Origin: DAIPXZ01 sp036782995
GTDB lineage: Bacteria > Bacillota > Clostridia > Saccharofermentanales > Saccharofermentanaceae
Direction of reading: 5' to 3'
Assembly (NCBI GenBank): GCA_036782995.1
Contig: DAIPXZ010000008.1
Coordinates: 1 to 57,856 of the forward strand
DNA: 57,856 nucleotides
The position numbers and the translations under genes are program-made. Under the pieces are notes generated by a model. That model had not been told where the DNA came from and made no database searches. It saw nothing but the letters and a program-made list of their open reading frames with translations. Shown here in pieces: positions 52,648 through 57,856 of this stretch. How positions within the stretch are numbered: position 1 is the first letter of the stretch; each line of letters starts with the position of its first letter.

Positions 52648-54776
52648 TTCCTTCAATCGCATTAGACCCGAACCGAGTCGTCCATTGTTCGCGCGATAAA
52701 ATTTATCGTGAGCCTTTTGGCGCACTGAAGACAAGTACATATGTGGATATTGTTTTGCATGTATCCTGCCGTATTCGTACCGTGAAATTTTGTTACTCAT
52801 ACGGGCTCTACGATTTTTCTTATAACGAAATGACCATGATTCCTATGGAGGATAACCCGGAAAGATACCATGTAAGACTACGCACCCCTTCGGAAGTGGG
52901 TATTCTCTATTATTGGTTCTGTATTAAGGGGAGTCTCTCCGATATTGAAGCACTGGTGGTTCCCGAGTTACGTGAGAGCATTCCGCGCCACCCTTCCACG
53001 GGAGAAGCATATCTGTATTATGTTTCATCATGGGGAAACTATCACGGCCGTGGCAAATTCTCTTTTTCACCGGCTCGTGTCGGCGCTCACGAGGATCGTT
53101 ATCCGCATGCCTATCAGATTACCGTTTATGATAAAAATTTCGTCACGCCCGAATGGATGAAGGGCGCCATGATGTACCAAATCTTTCCGGATCGATATGC
53201 GAGAGATACAGGCTTTTCTTTTGATGCCATGTGTCATAAGGTCGAGAAAACAGAACGGATTTATCACAATGATTGGTACGAAGATGTCGATATCAATGGT
53301 AAACCCGAAACGGGATATCTGGCTTGTGATTTTTTTGGTGGGTCATTGCGCGGTATTGCGGAGCATATCGAAGATATTAAGAAGCTATCCGTGGACGTGC
53401 TCTATTTAAATCCGATTTGCGAAGCACGCTCCAACCATCGCTATGATACGGCTGATTATATGAATGTTGACCCGATTTTGGGCGGAAATGAAGCATTTGA
53501 ATATTTGGCTGCCGTGACGAAGGAAAATAACATCGCGATTATTTTGGACGGGGTTTTCAGTCATACGGGCGCGGATAGTTGTTATTTCAACAAGTTTGAG
53601 CGATATAAAGAACCGGGAGCTTTTCATGCGGCAAAAGACGGTGCTGAAAGTCGATTCGGGTCGTGGTACTCATTCTACAGAGATGATTCCGGTAAACTTT
53701 CATACGATTCTTGGTGGGGTTTTCCTGATTTACCGAATGTGAATGAGAATGATTTATCCTATCGTGACTATATTTTGGGTCCGAAAGGTGTTCTTCGAAA
53801 ATGGCTGGCTTCGGGGGCTTCTGGCATTCGTTTGGATGTTTCCGACGAGTTACCGGATTCATTTATCAGAGAAGTCCGTACATGTGTAAAGGATGCATCG
53901 GATGGAAATGCGGTCGTCCTCGGTGAGGTTTGGGAAGACGCAACGAATAAAGTAAGTTACGGGAATTATCGCGATTTTGCTTTCGGGCGAACGCATGACA
54001 CCGTAACGGGATATCCTTTCCGAGAGCAGGTGATTGCTTTCCTTGCGGGCTATGAATCTGCAAACGAATGGAATATCAAGATGGCGGCAGCTCGTGAGAG
54101 ATACCCGGATGAAATGTACTATTGCATGATGAATTTGATTTCCAGTCATGATGTGCCACGCGCGATAACGGCATTGGCAGGAGACAAAGATGTCAGTTCC
54201 CGTGAGGCACAAAAAGCCACGGTTCTCACGCCCGAGCAATATACCAAAGGAATGGCATTGATGCGATTGGCTTTTGCCATCCAAGTCGGATATATCGGAT
54301 GCCCATGCATCTATTACGGAGACGAGATTGGGATGCAGGGTTATCGTGACCCGTTCAATCGCAGGACCTATCCGTGGGGCAGAGAAGATGATGCGCAAAA
54401 GGCACAACTCGCATTTATGCAAACCTTGGCCGCGCTACGTCGCAATCATCCGGTGCTCAAAACGGGTGAATATCGGACTCTTTTGGCAAAAGGTGACATG
54501 TTGATTTTTGACAGGTATTTACATGCGAATCGTACAGATCATTTTGGAAATGTCATAACAGATGGCGCCCGGAAAATTGTTTTTATCATTAACCGTAGCG
54601 AAAACACGGATATCATTTTAGCACGTGGCGGGGGTGACAAATCGGGTGCGATTCGGTATAGTCAAAGTACGTGGCAGAATGAAGAATATGAGCCAGTTGC
54701 TCGAGCGGATGATTACCCACAGCATTCTTTATTAGTTATACATCCATTATCAATAAAGGTTATTCTATATTATTAA
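52644..54776 (+). CDS. GH13 alpha-glycosidase (neopullulanase/cyclomaltodextrinase-like)
   Basis: 710 residues. An N-terminal beta-sandwich of about 165 residues precedes the GH13 barrel (MMYQIFPDRYARD near 172). The catalytic set is complete: GIRLDVSDELPD near 394 (nucleophile Asp), VVLGEVWED near 424 (acid Glu), and ISSHDVPR near 498. No signal peptide, so it acts on internal glucan or imported maltodextrins. Position after glgA, with a 4-nt overlap, suggests glycogen turnover or debranching. The exact specificity (neopullulanase, alpha-glucosidase or cyclomaltodextrinase) cannot be fixed from motifs alone. Confidence 0.9.
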   Translation: MIPSIALDPNRVVHCSRDKIYREPFGALKTSTYVDIVLHVSCRIRTVKFCYSYGLYDFSYNEMTMIPMEDNPERYHVRLRTPSEVGILYYWFCIKGSLSDIEALVVPELRESIPRHPSTGEAYLYYVSSWGNYHGRGKFSFSPARVGAHEDRYPHAYQITVYDKNFVTPEWMKGAMMYQIFPDRYARDTGFSFDAMCHKVEKTERIYHNDWYEDVDINGKPETGYLACDFFGGSLRGIAEHIEDIKKLSVDVLYLNPICEARSNHRYDTADYMNVDPILGGNEAFEYLAAVTKENNIAIILDGVFSHTGADSCYFNKFERYKEPGAFHAAKDGAESRFGSWYSFYRDDSGKLSYDSWWGFPDLPNVNENDLSYRDYILGPKGVLRKWLASGASGIRLDVSDELPDSFIREVRTCVKDASDGNAVVLGEVWEDATNKVSYGNYRDFAFGRTHDTVTGYPFREQVIAFLAGYESANEWNIKMAAARERYPDEMYYCMMNLISSHDVPRAITALAGDKDVSSREAQKATVLTPEQYTKGMALMRLAFAIQVGYIGCPCIYYGDEIGMQGYRDPFNRRTYPWGREDDAQKAQLAFMQTLAALRRNHPVLKTGEYRTLLAKGDMLIFDRYLHANRTDHFGNVITDGARKIVFIINRSENTDIILARGGGDKSGAIRYSQSTWQNEEYEPVARADDYPQHSLLVIHPLSIKVILYY

Positions 54777-54792
54777 TTTGCAGGAGGGAATT

Positions 54793-55899
54793 ATGGCAGA
54801 GACAATTGATACAGGTGAAGAAAGAATCATAACTGAGGTAACAGAAGACGTTACCGATAAAAAATGTCCGAATTGTGCAGCAACGATTGTTTTTGATCCT
54901 GCAACCGGCGGCATGTTTTGTGAATTCTGCGGATATCGTGCGGAGCTTCCTCCGGCCGATAAAGAAGCAGCTGTATGCGAAATGGATTTCAACGAAGCAA
55001 CAGCACGAGCCAGTTATGATTGGGGCGCGCAAAAGAAAATTGTTGTATGTAAGAACTGCGGCGGCGAAGGCGTTTACGATGCGTTGATTACTTCGGAAAT
55101 ATGCCCGTTTTGTGGCTCGACGAATGTCATGCCAACTACTGATTCAGAGTCCATGGCTCCTGGCGGTGTTGTTCCTTTCGAAATTCCAAAGGAGAGAACC
55201 GGTGAGCTTTTCCAAAAATGGATTAAAAGCAAATTTTTCGCTCCTTCGGACGCCAAGAAAAACGCCAAGTCTGATGCTTTCCAAGGCGTTTACCTTCCGT
55301 ATTGGACCTATGATGCGAAAACTTCCTCAACCTTCACAGGACGTGCCGGATTCGATAAGCGTGTAAAAAGAGGTGACAACTATGTTACTGAGACAACATG
55401 GCGCCGCGTTTCTGGTGTGTATCAAGAGGATATCGATGACCAAACTGTCGTAGCCAGCAAGCGCAATGAGAATTCTGGCGTGAAGCAATGTGAACCATTT
55501 AATTTTGCAAAGTTGGTTCCCTATTCTCCTCAAATCGTAGCTGGATTTATTGCCGAACGTTATTCCATTGGCTTGGAAGAGGGGTGGGAAAACGCACAGA
55601 AAATCATCCGTGACCGTCTGCATTCCAATATCCGCTCTTATATTATTAATAGGTGGCATTCTGATCGTGCTGATTCTATCCAGTTCTCCACGGTGTATAG
55701 CAATATTACATACAAATATATACTCGTACCGATTTGGATATCATCCTTTAAATACAAAGAAAAGGTGTATCAATTTGTTGTGAACGGACAAACCGGAAAG
55801 ATTGGCGGAAAATATCCGATATCTGCAATTCGTGTGATTCTTACTATCATTGCAGTTATTGCTGTAATTGGTTTGCTCTACGCATTTGCCAATAGCTGA
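54793..55899 (+). CDS. Zinc-ribbon protein with C-terminal membrane helix
   Basis: 368 residues from the ATG at 54793, after AGGAGGGAATT. The N-terminus has a TFIIB-type zinc ribbon CPNC-x15-CEFC (about 25-46) and a second ribbon, CKNC…CPFC, at about 79-108. The middle region (about 140-330) includes the recognisable YLPYWTYDAKTSSTFTGRAG, seen in a widespread uncharacterised TFIIB-zinc-ribbon family. The C-terminus has one membrane helix (VILTIIAVIAVIGLLYAFA) after a predicted extracellular-like beta region. Function unknown; it shares the zinc-ribbon theme with the 41209 and 42075 proteins. It stands alone, 16 nt after the GH13 gene. Confidence 0.8.
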   Translation: MAETIDTGEERIITEVTEDVTDKKCPNCAATIVFDPATGGMFCEFCGYRAELPPADKEAAVCEMDFNEATARASYDWGAQKKIVVCKNCGGEGVYDALITSEICPFCGSTNVMPTTDSESMAPGGVVPFEIPKERTGELFQKWIKSKFFAPSDAKKNAKSDAFQGVYLPYWTYDAKTSSTFTGRAGFDKRVKRGDNYVTETTWRRVSGVYQEDIDDQTVVASKRNENSGVKQCEPFNFAKLVPYSPQIVAGFIAERYSIGLEEGWENAQKIIRDRLHSNIRSYIINRWHSDRADSIQFSTVYSNITYKYILVPIWISSFKYKEKVYQFVVNGQTGKIGGKYPISAIRVILTIIAVIAVIGLLYAFANS

Positions 55900-55923
55900 G
55901 TGTTCTCATATCCTTGGTTTTCA

Positions 55924-55962
55924 AGAAACACCTCTCAAAAGCTTAATTTGAGAGGTGTTTCT
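55924..55962 (+). terminator. Rho-independent terminator
   Basis: AGAAACACCTCTCAAA / TTTGAGAGGTGTTTCT 16-bp perfect stem with a short loop and a T-rich end, 25 nt after the zinc-ribbon gene. Confidence 0.9.
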
Positions 55963-56032
55963 CTATGTAAAAATTGATGGAAAAATATGGCAAAAATGTG
56001 AAAATTTTGTGCGATTTAACAAAGAAAATTTC

Positions 56033-56061
56033 TTGTATTGCCCCCACATTCATTGTAATAT
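56033..56061 (+). promoter_or_regulatory. Candidate promoter for the surface protein
   Basis: TTGTAT (56033-56038), 17-nt spacer, TAATAT (56056-56061), 55 nt before the ATG at 56116. Confidence 0.55.
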
Positions 56062-56115
56062 GTTAAATGAAAATGGATAAAAGGGTTGCTATTGATTTCT
56101 TTAAGGGGGAAATTT

Positions 56116-57856
56116 ATGCACACAAATGTATTGACATCTTATGAAGGCATAAAATCGAATCGTCGAGTCAAGCTTCTCGTAATCTTTCTCGTTATTTCAA
56201 TCATTGCCGCACAATTTGTGACTTTTCCAAGTTCGACCACACGCGTAGCCGCGGCTGATGCAAGCTACGACATATCGAATCCTATGAATTATTGTGTGTT
56301 TACTTTTGGTGATTTAACTGATGATCCAAATTCATGGGAAGGACAGCACGCAACCGGTGCCATTGCTGTCGGTGGTACATTGACGATAGGTAATTATTCC
56401 TTAACGGATTCGAAGTATGTGCAACCGGGAGTAATTGGATTGCCACAAATCGTAGCAAATAGCATTGTTCTTTCGGGGGGGATTAACAATTCTCGTGGTA
56501 ACATTATTGTGCCTTCCGAATCAAGTATTACATATGGTAGCTCATCCATTGACTTCGATGCCCCGGCAATAACTGGGATACCGAATTACGGAGTGCAGTA
56601 TTCAAATCCTCTTCCTATTGATTTTAATGCTATCAAGACGGAAATGATTGCATTATCAAATAAGATCGATGACTATGCACAAACCTCTGCAAATGGAACA
56701 GTAACCGGACTCGGCACATCAGAGTTCACGCTAACCGGCACAAATAGTGATGTTAACGTATTTAATATCAATTATGACGAGTGCATTGCTGCTGGAAAGC
56801 TTTTGAATAAAGTATGGATTGATGTACCGGATGGTAGTTCTGTAATTATCAATGTAACTGGTACTACAATCAATTCGTTCCCACAAACGTCAATGAAGAT
56901 TAATGAAACGTACCAGAACTACGCCGGAGATGCTGTCACCAATTATGATGAACGCATTATTTGGAATTTCTCCGAAGCAACATCAATCAATATGCAAGCC
57001 TATGGTTCTCCTATATCTTCAAGAGGAACCATTCTTGCACCTAATGCAGCAATCACAAAATCTGGCGGAAACTCCAATGGGTCATTTGTTTGTGAATCAT
57101 TTTATGGTTCTTCCGAATTCCACTGGTGTCCACCGGAAGTGAGCTTTAGTTTCTTGCCAACGCCGACACCGACGGAAGAGCCGACGCCTTCGATAACAGA
57201 AGAGCCGACACCTTCGATAACAGAAGAGCCGACGCCTTCGATAACAGAAGAGCCGACGCCTTCGATAACAGAAGAGCCGACACCTTCGATAACAGAAGAG
57301 CCGACGCCTTCGATAACGGAAGAGCCGACACCGTCGATAACAGAAGAGCCGACGCCTTCGATAACAGAAGCGCCGACACCAACGCCTACGAGAGCGACGA
57401 TTCGTCTCTGGAAAGAATTCGAGGGTGATGCTAGTTCAATATATCAAGATGTCATATTCGCTATCTACTCATCACCTGATGCGGAGTCTGCAATTGGTAT
57501 GGCTTCTGTTAAGAAAGTAAATGATCAGTATTGTGTAACATTTGATCCAAATGAGTATTCTGGTGATACGTTCTATATCAAAGAGCTTTTGACACCGGAT
57601 GATTATGTGTCTAGTTCAACTGTTTATACAGTTACTTTCGATGAGGATGGTAGTGTAATTTATCAAATAGGTTCTGGAACTCAAGCATCCTCCGAACCGA
57701 TTGTTAACAATAAGTTAAAGCCGGTAACACCAACAGAAGAACCGACACCTTCTATAACGGAAGAGCCGACACCTTCGATAACAGAAGAGCCGACGCCTTC
57801 GATAACGGAAGAACCGACACCTTCTATAACGGAAGAACCGACACCTTCTATAACGG
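56116..57856 (+). CDS. Choice-of-anchor-A surface protein with SpaA-like domain and EEPTPSIT repeats, 3' cut
   Basis: Open from an ATG at 56116 (after AAGGGGGAAATTT) to the window edge, at least 580 residues. Residues about 15-47 are a signal peptide (basic RRVKLL, hydrophobic core, VAAA cleavage region). Residues about 50-345 form a choice-of-anchor-A / collagen-binding-like domain (FTFGDLTDDPNSWEGQHATGAIAVGG near 63-88; SSRGTILAPNAAI near 305). A stalk of 8 EEPTPSIT repeats at about 354-437 follows, then an SpaA/prealbumin-like domain (RLWKEFEGDASSIYQDVIFAIYSS) at about 426-530. A second set of repeats starts at residue 541. It is probably a cell-wall adhesin; the anchor signal lies beyond the window. 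Confidence 0.85.
   Translation, partial: MHTNVLTSYEGIKSNRRVKLLVIFLVISIIAAQFVTFPSSTTRVAAADASYDISNPMNYCVFTFGDLTDDPNSWEGQHATGAIAVGGTLTIGNYSLTDSKYVQPGVIGLPQIVANSIVLSGGINNSRGNIIVPSESSITYGSSSIDFDAPAITGIPNYGVQYSNPLPIDFNAIKTEMIALSNKIDDYAQTSANGTVTGLGTSEFTLTGTNSDVNVFNINYDECIAAGKLLNKVWIDVPDGSSVIINVTGTTINSFPQTSMKINETYQNYAGDAVTNYDERIIWNFSEATSINMQAYGSPISSRGTILAPNAAITKSGGNSNGSFVCESFYGSSEFHWCPPEVSFSFLPTPTPTEEPTPSITEEPTPSITEEPTPSITEEPTPSITEEPTPSITEEPTPSITEEPTPSITEEPTPSITEAPTPTPTRATIRLWKEFEGDASSIYQDVIFAIYSSPDAESAIGMASVKKVNDQYCVTFDPNEYSGDTFYIKELLTPDDYVSSSTVYTVTFDEDGSVIYQIGSGTQASSEPIVNNKLKPVTPTEEPTPSITEEPTPSITEEPTPSITEEPTPSITEEPTPSIT
57175..57366 (+). repeat. Eight 24-nt repeats (EEPTPSIT)
   Basis: Eight direct in-frame 24-nt units, GAAGAGCCGACNCC(T/G)TCGATAAC(A/G), with few third-position changes. 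They encode a Pro/Thr/Glu stalk. Such arrays are prone to copy-number change by slippage. Confidence 0.95.
57736..57856 (+). repeat. Second EEPTPSIT repeat array, cut by window end
   Basis: Five complete 24-nt units of the same repeat, from 57736, with the sixth starting at the last base. The window ends inside the array. The two arrays flank one SpaA-like domain. Confidence 0.95.

Noticed and set aside
57146..57382. Minus-strand open frame of Ser/Ala/Leu repeats
   Set aside because: It is the shadow of the EEPTPSIT repeats read backwards.
57175..57856. Possible CRISPR array from regular short repeats
   Set aside because: The 24-nt units are contiguous with no spacers and are in frame with a secreted protein, so they are coding repeats.

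Overview
This 57.9-kb window looks like a chromosomal segment from an anaerobic, low-to-mid-GC Firmicute of class Clostridia. The evidence is strong AGGAGG ribosome-binding sites, SigmaA-type promoters with 17-nt spacers, a paired GlgC/GlgD glycogen system, a ferredoxin-dependent 2-oxoacid oxidoreductase, MutS2, and a Bacillus/Clostridium-type LexA box. Something near Ruminococcaceae/Saccharofermentans or Lachnospiraceae is my guess, with low confidence below class level. I see no rRNA, tRNA, insertion sequence, prophage or CRISPR array. Both ends cut genes: a DUF58 gene at the left, and a repeat-rich secreted protein at the right.

Layout. 1-1767 (minus): DUF58 protein and MoxR AAA+ ATPase. 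1838-4169: XRE-cupin regulator with an acyl-CoA synthetase. 4180-8788: valyl-tRNA synthetase, an unknown two-helix membrane protein, and class II aldolase. 8903-11409: membrane-anchored polysaccharide deacetylase and an alpha/beta hydrolase. 11556-14749 (minus): three tandem paralogous small zinc-ribbon proteins of unknown function, then an ABC-F ATPase. 14906-21275: leuC-leuD-leuB-ilvD-ilvB. 21325-25034: Ppx/GppA and polyphosphate kinase. 25119-28366: aldose epimerase, AzlC/AzlD branched-chain amino-acid exporter, a P-loop kinase-like protein and a hotdog thioesterase. 28385-38803: cysK, uvrB (with LexA box), dnaE, pfkA, mutS2. 38911-40341 (minus): cofactor-independent phosphoglycerate mutase and a 61-aa OadG-tail-like protein. 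40484-46205: a P-loop NTPase, a zinc-ribbon membrane protein, an SPFH protein with three zinc ribbons, and a four-subunit 2-oxoacid:ferredoxin oxidoreductase. 46368-54776: glgB-glgC-glgD-glgA and a GH13 glycosidase. 54793-55899: zinc-ribbon membrane protein. 56116-end: choice-of-anchor-A surface protein.

The genes fit a sugar-fermenting anaerobe. It would store carbon as glycogen and phosphate as polyphosphate, and run glycolysis (aldolase, PfkA, phosphoglycerate mutase). It makes branched-chain amino acids, can probably export them (AzlCD), and can probably interconvert their 2-oxoacids with acyl-CoAs (Vor-type enzyme).

The least explained elements are the triplicated zinc-ribbon family, a recurrent set of zinc-ribbon membrane/SPFH proteins, the orphan OadG-tail protein, a glycogen synthase with a long Lys/Ala/Thr-rich tail, and the replicative polymerase gene dnaE lying behind a LexA-box promoter. 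I did not find a clear new defence or mobile system.
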